64,000 nt of DNA from an uncultured Pseudokineococcus sp. (GCF_947495735.1 NZ_CANMAA010000006.1:62001-126000), one strand, 5' to 3'. Shown: positions 10,939 through 20,032, counted from the stretch's first letter. A program made the numbers and translations. The notes: a model not told the origin generated them from the sequence alone.

Positions 10939-12324
10939 GTGTCCCCTGATGTCATCGCGCTGCTGGTGCTGGCCGCCGTCTTCCTCATCGCCACCGTGCG
11001 GCCGGTCAACATGGGCGCGCTCGCGCTCGTGGCCGCCTTCGTCGTCGGCACGTACGTCTTCGGAGTCGAGACCGCCGACGTGCTCGGGGGCTTCCCCGCC
11101 AGCCTGTTCGTGATCCTCGTCGGCGTCACCTACCTGTTCGCCCTGGCGAAGAACAACGGCACCGTCGACTGGCTCGTGCACGCGGCCGTGCGCGCGGTCG
11201 GCGGGCGGGTCTCGCTCATCCCGTGGGCGCTGGCCCTGGTGGCCGGCGCCATCACCGCCATCGGCGCCGTCACCCCGGCCGCCGTGGCGATCATCGCCCC
11301 GGTCGCCATGCAGTTCGCCGTCCGGAACCGGATCAACCCCGTCCTCATGGGCTTCATGGTGGTCCAGGGCGCGACCGCCGGGAGCTTCAGCCCCATCGGC
11401 GTCTTCGGCATCATCACCAACACGGTCGTGCGCGACAACGACTTCGACCAGTTCCCCGTGCGCCTCTTCCTCGGCAGCGTCATCACCGCCGTGGTGCTGA
11501 ACGTCATCGCCTACGTCGTCTACCGCAACCGCGACCTCGACGGCGGTCGCATCGACCGCTCCGGGCGCGACGAGGCCTTCTCGGTCGACGCGCTCGCGGC
11601 CAGCGCCACCACCCGCACGCCCGTGCAGGGGACGCCGTCGGCGCTCGTCGAGCGCGGGGAGCGCCTGCGGCACAGCGGCGGCCGCGGCGGGGGAGGGCAG
11701 GGCGAGGAGCCGGAGGTCGTCTCGCCGTCGCTGGACGCCCAGAAGTCCCTCACGCTGGCCGGCCTCGCCCTGCTGGCCGTCCTCGCGCTCGCCTTCGGCC
11801 TGGACGTCGGCTTCACGGCCCTCGCCGTCGCCGTCCTGCTGACGCTGCTGTTCCCCGCCTCCGCCAAGGGCGCGGTGGACAAGGTCAGCTGGGGCACCGT
11901 CCTGCTGATCGGCGGCATCGTCACCTACGTGGCGCTCCTGGAGGAGCAGGGCACCATCGACCGCTTCGGCGACGCCGTCGCCGGCTTCGGCACGCCGCTG
12001 CTGGCCGCGCTGGTCATCTGCTTCATCGGCGCGATCGTGTCCGCCTTCGCCTCGACCACCGGCATCCTCGGGACGCTCATCCCGCTGTCGGTGCCGTTCC
12101 TGCTCGCCGGCGAGGTCGGCACCGTCGGGCTCGTGGTCGCCCTCGCGATCTCCAGCTCGGTCGTCGACTGCAGCCCGTTCTCGACCAACGGCGCCCTCGT
12201 CGTCGCGAACTCCGAGCCGGAGATGCGCGACAAGATCTTCCGCTCGCTGATGATCCTCGGCATGGGCCTGGTCGTCGTCGCGCCCCTCGTGACCTGGCTC
12301 GCCCTGGTCGTCACGACGTCCTGA
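10939..12324 (+). CDS. MatC-type dicarboxylate transporter
   Basis: A 461-residue membrane carrier with about eleven hydrophobic segments. The first half is the dicarboxylate-carrier MatC N-terminal domain: VRPVNMGALALVAAFVVG, FVILVGVTYLFALAKNNG, IPWALALVAGAITAIGAV and a substrate-site-like GSFSPIGVFGIITN. The second half continues the ion-transporter fold (FASTTGILGTLIPLS and a DCSPFSTNGA re-entrant-like motif), with a hydrophilic loop at about 200-265 between halves. MatC proteins take up malonate or related C3/C4 diacids. GTG 10939 is preferred over GTG 10930 because AGGT lies seven bases before it. It is the first gene of a cassette with a CoA-transferase and a carboxyltransferase. The substrate is inferred. 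Confidence 0.85.
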   Translation: MSPDVIALLVLAAVFLIATVRPVNMGALALVAAFVVGTYVFGVETADVLGGFPASLFVILVGVTYLFALAKNNGTVDWLVHAAVRAVGGRVSLIPWALALVAGAITAIGAVTPAAVAIIAPVAMQFAVRNRINPVLMGFMVVQGATAGSFSPIGVFGIITNTVVRDNDFDQFPVRLFLGSVITAVVLNVIAYVVYRNRDLDGGRIDRSGRDEAFSVDALAASATTRTPVQGTPSALVERGERLRHSGGRGGGGQGEEPEVVSPSLDAQKSLTLAGLALLAVLALAFGLDVGFTALAVAVLLTLLFPASAKGAVDKVSWGTVLLIGGIVTYVALLEEQGTIDRFGDAVAGFGTPLLAALVICFIGAIVSAFASTTGILGTLIPLSVPFLLAGEVGTVGLVVALAISSSVVDCSPFSTNGALVVANSEPEMRDKIFRSLMILGMGLVVVAPLVTWLALVVTTS

Positions 12325-12372
12325 GCCCGGGCGGCCACCGCCCACCGCCCACCCCGCCCCTCGGAGGACCTC

Positions 12373-13557
12373 GTGACCGACCCCACCGGCCCGCTCGCCG
12401 GGACCCTCGTCGTCGACCTGACCCGCGCCCTCGCGGGTCCGCACGCCGGCATGGTGCTGGCCGACCTCGGCGCGCGCGTCGTCAAGGTCGAGACGCCGGG
12501 CGGCGGTGACGACACGCGCGGCTGGGGGCCGCCCTTCGTGGAGCCCGAGGGGGAGGGCGACCGCCAGTCGACGTACTTCATGTCCTGCAACCGCGGGAAG
12601 GAGTCCGTGGCCCTCGACCTCAAGAGCGAGGACGGCCGCCGCTACCTCACCGCGCTGGTGGAGCGGGCGGACGTGCTGCTCGAGAACTTCCGCACCGGCG
12701 TCCTGGACCGGCTCGGCTTCTCGACCGAGCGGCTGCTGGAGCTGAACCCCCGCCTGGTGGTGCTCTCCATCACCGGCTTCGGGCACGACGGGCCCGAGGG
12801 CGGGCGCGCCGGCTACGACCAGATCGCCCAGGGGGAGGCGGGGCTGATGTCGATCACCGGCTCGGGCCCCGACGACCCGCAGCGGGTGGGCACCCCCATC
12901 GCCGACCTGCTCGCCGGCATGACGGGCGTCCACGGCGTCCTCGCGGCGCTGCTGGAGCGCGAGCGGACCGGACGCGGCCAGGTGGTGCGCACCTCGCTGC
13001 TCGCCTCGGTCATCGGCGTCCACGCCTTCCAGGGGACGAAGTGGACCGTCGCCGGCGAGGTGGGGCGCGCGCAGGGCAACCACCACCCCTCGATCAGCCC
13101 GTACGGACTGTTCCGGTGCGCCGACGGAGCCGTCCAGATCGCCGTCGGCAGCGAGGGGCTGTGGCAGCGCTTCTGCGCGGGCTTCGGCGTCGACCCCGCG
13201 ACCGAGGGGATGACGACCAACGGGGAGCGCGTGGGCCGGCGCGAGGAGGTGATCGCCCTCGTCGAGGACCTGTTCTCCTCGTGGTCGGCGCCCGACCTGC
13301 TGGCGCGCCTGGCCGAGATCGGGGTGCCCGCCGGCAAGGTCCGCACGCTCGACGAGGTCTACGCCTGGGACCAGACGGCGAGCCAGGGCCTGCTCGTGGA
13401 CGTCGAGCACGCCACGCTCGGCACGCTCACGCTCCCCGGCCCGCCCCTGCGCTTCTTCGACGCCGACGGCGCGGAGACCACCCGCCGCGAGCACGTCGCC
13501 CCGCCCGTGCTGGACGGCGACGGCGACGCGGTGCGCGCCTGGCTGGACGCCGGGTGA
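12373..13557 (+). CDS. CaiB/BaiF-type (class III) CoA-transferase
   Basis: A 394-residue family III CoA-transferase, the formyl-CoA/succinyl-CoA transferase type. Visible marks are VVDLTRALAGPHAGMVLADLGA at the start, VKVETPGGGDDTRGW, NRGKESVALDLKS, LLENFRTGVLDRLG, and the region GTPIADLLAGM with the probable catalytic aspartate D178. These enzymes move CoA between carboxylic acids through an aspartyl anhydride. GTG 12373 follows GGAGG at 12363-12367. It sits 48 bases after the transporter and overlaps the carboxyltransferase by GTGA, so the imported diacid is its likely acceptor. The specific acid cannot be read from the sequence. Confidence 0.9.
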   Translation: MTDPTGPLAGTLVVDLTRALAGPHAGMVLADLGARVVKVETPGGGDDTRGWGPPFVEPEGEGDRQSTYFMSCNRGKESVALDLKSEDGRRYLTALVERADVLLENFRTGVLDRLGFSTERLLELNPRLVVLSITGFGHDGPEGGRAGYDQIAQGEAGLMSITGSGPDDPQRVGTPIADLLAGMTGVHGVLAALLERERTGRGQVVRTSLLASVIGVHAFQGTKWTVAGEVGRAQGNHHPSISPYGLFRCADGAVQIAVGSEGLWQRFCAGFGVDPATEGMTTNGERVGRREEVIALVEDLFSSWSAPDLLARLAEIGVPAGKVRTLDEVYAWDQTASQGLLVDVEHATLGTLTLPGPPLRFFDADGAETTRREHVAPPVLDGDGDAVRAWLDAG

Positions 13558-15116
13558 GCGGCTCCGGCTCGTCCGCAGGAGCAGGGGCCCCCGGCGAGCG
13601 CCCCCGCCGCCTCGGCGGCCGGGAGATGCTCGAGCTGGTGCTCGACGACGGCACCTTCAGCTCGTGGGACGTCGCCCCCGTCCAGACCCGCACGAGCCCG
13701 GCCTACGCGGCCGAGCTCGTGCGGGCGGCGGAGCGCTCGGGGGCCGACGAGGCCGTCGTGACGGGCGAGGGCCGCCTCCGCGGGCGCCGCGTCGCCGTGG
13801 TCGCGGGGGAGTTCTCCTTCCTCGCCGGGTCCATCGGCGTGGCCGCGGCCGACCGGCTCGTCGCGGCCGTCGAGCGCGCCACGGCGGAAGGCCTGCCCCT
13901 GCTGGCGGCGCCGTCCTCGGGCGGCACGCGCATGCAGGAGGGCACCATCGCCTTCCTCACCATGGTGAAGATCTCGGCGGCGGTGGCGGCCCACAAGGCC
14001 GCCGGGCTGGCCTACCTGGCCTACCTGCGGCACCCGACGACCGGCGGGGTGTTCGCCTCCTGGGGCAGCCAGGCGCACGTGACGGTCGCCGAGCCGGGTG
14101 CGCTCGTGGGCTTCCTGGGGCCCCGCGTCTACGAGGCCCTCTACGGCCAGCCCTTCCCCGAGGGCGTGCAGACGGCGGAGAACCTGCACGCCCACGGCCT
14201 CGTCGACGCCGTCGTCGCGCCGGAGCGCGTCGCCGACGTCGCCGACCGAGCGCTGGGGATCCTGCTGGCCGGGCGCCCCGACGAGCCGCCGGTCCTCGCC
14301 GAGGGCGACGCGGTGCCCGCCGACCGCGCGCACGAGCTGCCCGACGTCCCGGCCTGGGACTCGGTGCTCACCTCGCGGCGCCGCGAGCGGCCGGGCATCC
14401 GCCGGCTGCTGCGGTACGCCGCACGGGACGTGGTGCCCCTCAACGGCACCGGCGCGGGGGAGAGCGACCCGGGCCTGCTGCTGGCGCTCGCCCGCCTGGG
14501 CGGCACCGGGTGCGTGCTCCTGGGGCAGGACCGCCGCGGGCAGACGCCGGACGCCCCGCTCGGGCCCGCCGCCCTGCGCGCGGCCCGCCGCGGCATGGCC
14601 CTCGCCGGGCAGCTCGACCTGCCCCTCGTGACGGTCATCGACACGCCCGGCGCCGCCCTGTCGGTGGAGGCCGAGGAGGGCGGCCTGGCAGGGGAGATCG
14701 CCCGCTGCCTCGCAGACCTGGTGACGCTGCGGGCGCCGGTGGTCAGCGTGCTGCTCGGCCAGGGCACCGGGGGAGGAGCGCTCGCGCTCGTCCCCGCGGA
14801 CCGCGTCGTCGCCGCCCAGCACGCGTGGCTCTCCCCGCTGCCGCCGGAGGGCGCCAGCGCCATCGTCCACCGCGACGTGGCGCACGCCCCGGAGATGGCC
14901 GCCTCCCAGGGGGTGCGCTCGCTGGACCTCGTCCGCGACGGCGTCGTCGACGTGGTCGTGCCGGAGCGGCCCGACGCGGCCGTCGAGCCGGAGGACTTCT
15001 GCCGCCGGCTCGGGCGCGTCGTCGAGGCCGAGATCGACCGGCTGGTGCGCCAGCCCGCGGACGAGCGCCTCGCCGCGCGCCACGAGCGCTACCGGCGGCT
15101 GGGGCACGCGGGCTGA
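13554..15116 (+). CDS. Fused AccD-AccA carboxyltransferase (acyl-CoA carboxylase/decarboxylase type)
   Basis: A 520-residue single chain with an AccD-like N-terminal half (about 20-260: SSGGTRMQEGTIAFL, HPTTGGVFASWGSQAH, GFLGPRVYE) and an AccA-like C-terminal half (about 330-500: VTVIDTPGAALSVEAEEGG, GQGTGGGALAL, SPLPPEGASAIVHRD). In acetyl-CoA carboxylase such halves transfer CO2 between biotin and acetyl-CoA. The zinc finger (two CxxC pairs) at the front of bacterial AccD is absent. No biotin carboxylase or carrier gene is nearby. Within a MatC/CoA-transferase operon it may run in the decarboxylating direction on malonyl-CoA or a relative. It starts at a GTG overlapping the CaiB stop. Confidence 0.85.
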   Translation: MSGSGSSAGAGAPGERPRRLGGREMLELVLDDGTFSSWDVAPVQTRTSPAYAAELVRAAERSGADEAVVTGEGRLRGRRVAVVAGEFSFLAGSIGVAAADRLVAAVERATAEGLPLLAAPSSGGTRMQEGTIAFLTMVKISAAVAAHKAAGLAYLAYLRHPTTGGVFASWGSQAHVTVAEPGALVGFLGPRVYEALYGQPFPEGVQTAENLHAHGLVDAVVAPERVADVADRALGILLAGRPDEPPVLAEGDAVPADRAHELPDVPAWDSVLTSRRRERPGIRRLLRYAARDVVPLNGTGAGESDPGLLLALARLGGTGCVLLGQDRRGQTPDAPLGPAALRAARRGMALAGQLDLPLVTVIDTPGAALSVEAEEGGLAGEIARCLADLVTLRAPVVSVLLGQGTGGGALALVPADRVVAAQHAWLSPLPPEGASAIVHRDVAHAPEMAASQGVRSLDLVRDGVVDVVVPERPDAAVEPEDFCRRLGRVVEAEIDRLVRQPADERLAARHERYRRLGHAG

Positions 15117-15117
15117 C

Positions 15118-15165
15118 GGGCGCGGGCTCCGCCCTCCGGGCGTCCCGGAGGTGGAGCCGGCGCCC
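15118..15165. terminator. Bidirectional terminator between the carboxyltransferase and ackA genes
   Basis: A long hairpin with nested arms: GGGCGC/GCGCCC, GGCTCC/GGAGCC, and CTCCGGG (15134-15140) with CCCGGAG (15144-15150) around a three-base loop. It occupies the whole gap between two convergent genes. Confidence 0.75.
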
Positions 15166-15183
15166 GGGTCGTGCTGCCGGTGC

Positions 15184-16389
15184 TCAGGCTCCGACGACGG
15201 CGAGGGACTCGCGGGCGATCTGCAGCTCCTCGGCGGTCGGGACCACCAGCACGGTGACGGGGGACCAGTCCGGGGAGATGCGCCGGACCTCGCCCGAGCG
15301 CTCGGCGTTGCGCTGCTCGTCGAGCACGACGCCGAAGCCCTCGAGGCCGGTGAGGGCGCGCCGCCGCACCTCGCTGCTGTTCTCGCCGACGCCCGCGGTG
15401 AGCACGACGGCGTCCAGGCGCCCCATCGCGAAGGCGTAGGCGCCGAGGTAGTGGCGCACGCGGTGGGCCATGACGTCCAGGGCGAGCTCGGCGTCGGCGT
15501 CGCCGCCGGCGGCCCGCTCCACGACCTCGCGCACGTCGGAGACGCCGGCGAGGCCCTTCAGGCCGCTGCCGCGGTTGAGCAGCTGGTCGAGCTCGTCCAC
15601 CGACAGCCCGCCCTCGCGCAGCAGGTGCAGCAGAGCGCCCGGGTCGACGTCGCCGGGCCGGGTGCCCATGACGAGCCCCTCCAGCGGCGTCAGCCCCATG
15701 GACGTCTCGACGCTGCGCCCGCCGAGGACGGCCGTGGCGGAGGCGCCGTTGCCCAGGTGCAGCACGACCATGGCGACCTCCTCGGCGGGCCGGCCCAGCG
15801 CCTGCGCGGCGCGCGGGACCACCGAGGCGACGGACGTGCCGTGGAAGCCGTAGCGCCGCACACCGCTGCGCTGCGCCACCTCGCGGTCGAGCGCGTACGT
15901 GTGCGCGGCCGCCGGGACGGTCGCGTGGAACGCGGTGTCGAAGACGGCGACGTGCGGGACGCCGGAGACGGCCCGGCGCGCGACCCGGATGCCCTCGAGG
16001 TTGGCGGGGTTGTGCAGCGGCGCGAGCGAGGAGAGCTCCTCGACGGCCCGCTCGAGGTCGTCGTCGACGAGGGCGGGCGCGGAGAACCTCATCCCGCCGT
16101 GCACGACGCGGTGGCCGACGGCGGTGAGGCCGGCCTCGCCGAGGTCGGGGCCGTGCTCGGCGAACGCCTGCACGACCGCCTCGAGGGCGGCGCCGTGGTC
16201 GGGCACCTCGACGTCGCGCTCGGTGCGGTCGTCCCCGCGGTCGTGGCGCAGGCGGCCGGTACCGCCCGTCCCGATGCGCTCGACGAGTCCCGCGGCGAGC
16301 GAGCGGCCACCGCCGTCGTCGCCGACCTCGACGAGCTCGTACTTCACGCTGGACGAGCCGGAGTTCAGGACGAGCACGACGCCGCTCAC
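15184..16389 (-). CDS. ackA: Acetate kinase
   Basis: Makes ATP from acetyl phosphate and ADP, or the reverse. The 401 residues show the acetokinase signatures LVLNSGSSSVKYEL at the N-terminus, HRVVHGGMRFSAP, the nucleotide/acetate site YGFHGTSVASVV and HLGNGASATAVLGG, and GVGENSSEVRRRAL near the end. Length is normal. The GTG start overlaps the pta stop by four bases (GTGA), so pta-ackA is one coupled operon. It converges with the carboxyltransferase gene. Confidence 0.97.
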   Translation of the reverse strand: MSGVVLVLNSGSSSVKYELVEVGDDGGGRSLAAGLVERIGTGGTGRLRHDRGDDRTERDVEVPDHGAALEAVVQAFAEHGPDLGEAGLTAVGHRVVHGGMRFSAPALVDDDLERAVEELSSLAPLHNPANLEGIRVARRAVSGVPHVAVFDTAFHATVPAAAHTYALDREVAQRSGVRRYGFHGTSVASVVPRAAQALGRPAEEVAMVVLHLGNGASATAVLGGRSVETSMGLTPLEGLVMGTRPGDVDPGALLHLLREGGLSVDELDQLLNRGSGLKGLAGVSDVREVVERAAGGDADAELALDVMAHRVRHYLGAYAFAMGRLDAVVLTAGVGENSSEVRRRALTGLEGFGVVLDEQRNAERSGEVRRISPDWSPVTVLVVPTAEELQIARESLAVVGA

Positions 16390-18533
16390 GCGACCTCCTC
16401 CTGCGCGGCGTGCTCGGACGCCTGCACCTGGGCCTGGACGGCCGTGATGACGACCGTGCTGACGATGTCGCGGACCAGGGCGCCGCGGGACAGGTCGTTC
16501 ACCGGGCGGCGCAGCCCCTGGAGGACGGGGCCGATGGCGACGGCTCCCGCGCTGCGCTGCACCGCCTTGTAGGTCGTGTTGCCGGTGTTGAGGTCGGGGA
16601 AGACGAAGACCGTGGCGCGCCCGGCCACGGCCGAGTCGGGCAGCTTGGTGCGCGCCACCCCGACGTCGACGGCCGCGTCGTACTGGATGGGCCCCTCGAC
16701 GGACAGGTCCGGGCGCTGCTCGCGCACGAGCGCCGTCGCCCGGCGCACCTTCTCCACCCCGGCGCCCGAGCCCGAGCCGCCGGTGGAGTAGCTCATCATC
16801 GCGACCCGCGGCTCCACGCCGAAGGCCGCGGCCGTGTCCGCGCTGCTGGCGGCGATGTCGGCGAGGGCGCCGGAGTCCGGGTCGGGGTTGACGGCGCAGT
16901 CGCCGTACACGAGCACCCGGTCGGGCAGGCACATGAGGAAGACGCTGGAGACGACGTCGCGCCCGGGCGCCGTCTTGATGACCTCGAAGGCCGGGCGCAG
17001 CGTCTCGGCCGTGGTGTGGACGGCGCCGGAGACCATCCCGTCGGCGTCGCCGAGGTGGACCATCAGGGTGCCGAAGCGGGTGACGTCGGTGAGCAGGTCG
17101 TGCGCCTGCTCGGGCGTCACGCCCTTGTGCGCCCGCAGCCGGGCGTACTCCTCGGCGTAGCGCCCGCGGTCCGGCGACGTGGCCGGGTCCACGACGCGGG
17201 CCCCGCCGACGTCGGCGCCGACCTCCTCGGCCAGCGCCTGGACCTCGCCCTCGGGCCCCAGGAGGACGAGGTCGACCACGCCGCCCCGCAGCAGCTCCGC
17301 GGCGGCGTGGAGGACCCGCGGCTCCAGCCCCTCCGGGAGCACGACCCGCATCCGCTGGCTGCGGGCGCGCTCGAGCAGGACGGCGGCGAACATCCGCGGC
17401 GTGACGACCTCGACCCGCGCCTCGTCCGCCAGCGCCACGAGCCGGGCGCCGTCCACGTGGGCGGCGAACAGCTCGCGGGCGGCGCGGACCTGCTCGCGCG
17501 CCCGCTCGGTGCGCCGGGAGAGCCGGCCCCGGACGGCGAGCAGGCGCGCGGCGGTCTCCACCGTCCCCAGGTCGGTGCTCACGACGGGCAGGTCGCCGTC
17601 GAGGCCCTCGAGCAGGCGCACGACGACCGGCGGCAGGGCGAAGCCGCCCGTGAGCACCACCCCGGCGAGCTGGGGGAAGGTGGCCGACGCGTGCGCCGTC
17701 ACCAGGCCGAGCACGACCTCGCTGCGGTCCCCGGGGACGATGACGACGGCGCGCTCGGCGAGGTGCTCGAGGGCGTGGGGCATGGACATCGCCGCGACGA
17801 CGAGGCCGCCCGCGCGGTCGTCGAGGGCGTCGTCGGCGCCCAGGACGAGGGAGGCGTCGCACGCCTCCACCAGCTCGCGGACGCCCACCGAGGTCAGCAG
17901 CGCGTCCTCGGGGAGGGCGAAGGCCGGCACCGTCGGCGGGCCGTCGCGCCGCCCGGGGGCCGAGAGGGCGGCGACGACCTGCTCCAGCTCGTCCGGCGCG
18001 GCCCGGGTGGCCACGACGCCGAGCACGCAGGCGTGCTGGGCCACCACCTCGTCGCGGGCGACGTCGGCCACGGAGCGGACCTCGCGCGGCGTGCGCCCGA
18101 GCGCCTTGACCACCAGCAGGACGGGCGTGCCCAGGTCCGCCGCCACGCGCGCGTTGAGCGCCAGCTCCGTGGGACCCGCGACGTCGGTGTAGTCGCTGCC
18201 CAGCACCATCACCGCGTCGCAGCGCGCCGCGAGGGCGCGGTAGCGGGCGACGATCTCGTCGAGCGCCGCGTCGGCGTCGGCGTGGACGTCGTCGTACCCG
18301 ACGCCGACGCTGGCCGCGTACGTCTCGTCGTCGACCTCACCGCCGTCCGCGAGCTCCGACAGCAGGACGTCGAGGACGTCGTCGCGGCCGCCGTCGGCGC
18401 GCACGAGCGGGCGGAAGACGCCCACCCGCCGCGGCGCCCCGGCGTCGGCGGACCTCAGGGCCGCGAGGACCCCGAGCGCGACGGTCGACTTGCGCGTCTC
18501 ACCCTCGACGGAGGCGATGTAGAGGCTTCCCAC
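16386..18533 (-). CDS. pta: Phosphate acetyltransferase (long form)
   Basis: Interconverts acetyl-CoA and acetyl phosphate. The 715 residues have an N-terminal dethiobiotin-synthetase-like/DRTGG part (MGSLYIASVEGETRKSTVALG; VLGSDYTD; VVLTGGFALPP) and a C-terminal catalytic PTA domain from about 385 (MRVVLPEGLEPRVLHAA, DGMVSGAVHTTAETL, MMSYSTGGSGSG, VFPDLNTGNTTYKAVQRS). The long form with its regulatory N-terminus is normal in actinobacteria. The first base of GGAGGC is only seven bases from the GTG, too close for a normal ribosome site, and a TAGCGT box precedes it, so the message is probably leaderless. Confidence 0.96.
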   Translation of the reverse strand: MGSLYIASVEGETRKSTVALGVLAALRSADAGAPRRVGVFRPLVRADGGRDDVLDVLLSELADGGEVDDETYAASVGVGYDDVHADADAALDEIVARYRALAARCDAVMVLGSDYTDVAGPTELALNARVAADLGTPVLLVVKALGRTPREVRSVADVARDEVVAQHACVLGVVATRAAPDELEQVVAALSAPGRRDGPPTVPAFALPEDALLTSVGVRELVEACDASLVLGADDALDDRAGGLVVAAMSMPHALEHLAERAVVIVPGDRSEVVLGLVTAHASATFPQLAGVVLTGGFALPPVVVRLLEGLDGDLPVVSTDLGTVETAARLLAVRGRLSRRTERAREQVRAARELFAAHVDGARLVALADEARVEVVTPRMFAAVLLERARSQRMRVVLPEGLEPRVLHAAAELLRGGVVDLVLLGPEGEVQALAEEVGADVGGARVVDPATSPDRGRYAEEYARLRAHKGVTPEQAHDLLTDVTRFGTLMVHLGDADGMVSGAVHTTAETLRPAFEVIKTAPGRDVVSSVFLMCLPDRVLVYGDCAVNPDPDSGALADIAASSADTAAAFGVEPRVAMMSYSTGGSGSGAGVEKVRRATALVREQRPDLSVEGPIQYDAAVDVGVARTKLPDSAVAGRATVFVFPDLNTGNTTYKAVQRSAGAVAIGPVLQGLRRPVNDLSRGALVRDIVSTVVITAVQAQVQASEHAAQEEVA

Positions 18534-18540
18534 GCCTCCG

Positions 18541-18546
18541 ACGCTA
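18541..18546 (-). promoter_or_regulatory. -10 box for leaderless pta-ackA
   Basis: TAGCGT on the minus strand (18546-18541) ends seven bases before the pta GTG. Confidence 0.5.
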
Positions 18547-18605
18547 GGGGGTGGCGCGCGGCCACGCGCGGTGCGGCCCGGGCCGGGGCCCGCCCCGGGG
18601 CGCCC

Positions 18606-19463
18606 TCAGCCGCCGGCGCCGACGGTCAGGCGCGAGGCGGCGTCGCCCGCGCGGACGACGTCGACGAGCACCTCGTCCGCCTCCACGACGGCGCCGTCCC
18701 AGACGACCGAGCGGACGACCTCGCCGTCCACGCGCGCGCCCTCGCCCACGACGCTGCGCCCGCCCGAGGCCGCGAGGTTGGCGGCGAGGTAGCGCCGCGG
18801 CGTCCCGCAGTCGACGGCGTCCTGGTCGGTGCGGTGCAGGTCGAGCCGCCCGGCGTCGCGCTCGGGGCGCCACAGGACCTCGAGGAGGCCGCTCGGGGTC
18901 GGCGCGAGGTCGCGCACGAGCCGCCACGGCAGGGCGCACGCGCCCGCGTAGCGGACGGCGGGGCCGTCCTGGCCCGCCCGGCGCAGCGGGTCGCCGGCGC
19001 CGGACCCGGCCGGTCCCACGAGCAGGCGGCAGCGCTCGCCGTCCCACCCCTCGAGCAGGCCGTCGAGGCCGGCCGGCAGCCACGCGTCGGCGTTGGTGAG
19101 GAGGACGTCGCGCCCGTCGAGCCACTCGCGCAGCGCGCCGAGGGCCCCGGCCGTGCCGAGCGCCTCCGGCTCCTCGCGGGAGAGGTGGGCCCGCGGGGTG
19201 CCGCCGAGCCGCCCGCCCGCGCCCTCCACGAAGCCCGCGACCTGCTCCGCGCGGGCGTGCGCGTTGACGGCGAGGTGCCGGGTCGGGTCGGCCCCCGCAC
19301 CGGGCAGGGCGTCGGCGAGGCGCTGCAGGGCGTGCTCGAGCAGGGGGCGCCCGCCCACGGGGCACAGCGCCTTCGGGCGCAGGTCGGTGAGCGGGCGCAG
19401 GCGCGTGCCGGCCCCGGCCGCGAGCACGACCCCCGCGGTGCTCACCGCCGGCTCGCCGCTCAC
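18606..19463 (-). CDS. Sugar-nucleotide nucleotidyltransferase-like protein
   Basis: A 285-residue NTP-transferase. The N-terminus GVVLAAGAGTRLRPLTDLRPK is the nucleotide-binding loop and signature lysine of GlmU/RmlA/ManC-type enzymes. VLLTNADAWLPA supplies the metal aspartate. The last 60 residues (GGRSVVGEGARVDGEVVRSVVWDGAVVEADEVLV) read as two to three turns of a left-handed beta-helix, as in mannose-1-phosphate or glucose-1-phosphate nucleotidyltransferases. The sugar is unknown. It begins eight bases after the stop of the Nudix gene, so the two are co-transcribed. Confidence 0.8.
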   Translation of the reverse strand: MSGEPAVSTAGVVLAAGAGTRLRPLTDLRPKALCPVGGRPLLEHALQRLADALPGAGADPTRHLAVNAHARAEQVAGFVEGAGGRLGGTPRAHLSREEPEALGTAGALGALREWLDGRDVLLTNADAWLPAGLDGLLEGWDGERCRLLVGPAGSGAGDPLRRAGQDGPAVRYAGACALPWRLVRDLAPTPSGLLEVLWRPERDAGRLDLHRTDQDAVDCGTPRRYLAANLAASGGRSVVGEGARVDGEVVRSVVWDGAVVEADEVLVDVVRAGDAASRLTVGAGG

Positions 19464-19470
19464 GGCCTGC

Positions 19471-20025
19471 TCACCGGGCGGGGGAGCCCGGCAGGACCTC
19501 GCCGTCGTAGCAGCCGGGCTGCTCGGCCCGCCGCAGCAGGTCGACGATCTCGCGCGTGGAGTCGTCGGCCTCCTCGAGCGCGCCCAGGGGCAGCCAGCGG
19601 AAGCCCTTCGCCTCGCCGCCGACGTCCACCTGCGGACGCACGGACGTGCGCAGCCGGTAGATGACGTCGACCCGGCGCACGCGGGCGTTGACCTGCGTGG
19701 CCACGGGCAGCCCGACGCGCACGTGCAGCCCCGTCTCCTCCCGGACCTCGCGCGCGACGCCCTCCGCGGGGCGCTCGCCGCGGTCCAGCAGCCCGCCCGG
19801 CAGGCTCAGGCCGGCGCGGTGCGGCTGGCGCAGGAAGAGCACCTCGCCGTCGTGCTCGATCGCGACGACCGCGCCGACCGTGAACCCCGGGGTGGCGGCG
19901 CGCACGAGCCCGCGGCGGACCGGCGCCGGGAGGTGGCGGAAGACGAGCAGCAGCGCGGTGTAGCCGCGGCGGCGCAGGACCGCCGGGGACCACGGCGCGG
20001 GCGTCGCACGAGCGGGGTCGGCCAT
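19471..20025 (-). CDS. Nudix hydrolase
   Basis: A 184-residue protein with a complete Nudix box, GGLLDRGERPAEGVAREV followed by REETGL (G-x5-E-x7-REUxEExGU), which hydrolyses nucleoside diphosphates linked to another group. An N-terminal amphipathic stretch (LLLVFRHLPAPVRRGLVRAA) precedes the domain and could attach to a membrane or partner. The substrate is not predictable. The ATG at 20025 has a TACGCT box seven bases upstream and no ribosome site. It leads the two-gene operon with the nucleotidyltransferase and diverges from a second Nudix gene. Confidence 0.88.
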   Translation of the reverse strand: MADPARATPAPWSPAVLRRRGYTALLLVFRHLPAPVRRGLVRAATPGFTVGAVVAIEHDGEVLFLRQPHRAGLSLPGGLLDRGERPAEGVAREVREETGLHVRVGLPVATQVNARVRRVDVIYRLRTSVRPQVDVGGEAKGFRWLPLGALEEADDSTREIVDLLRRAEQPGCYDGEVLPGSPAR

Positions 20026-20032
20026 GGGATCG

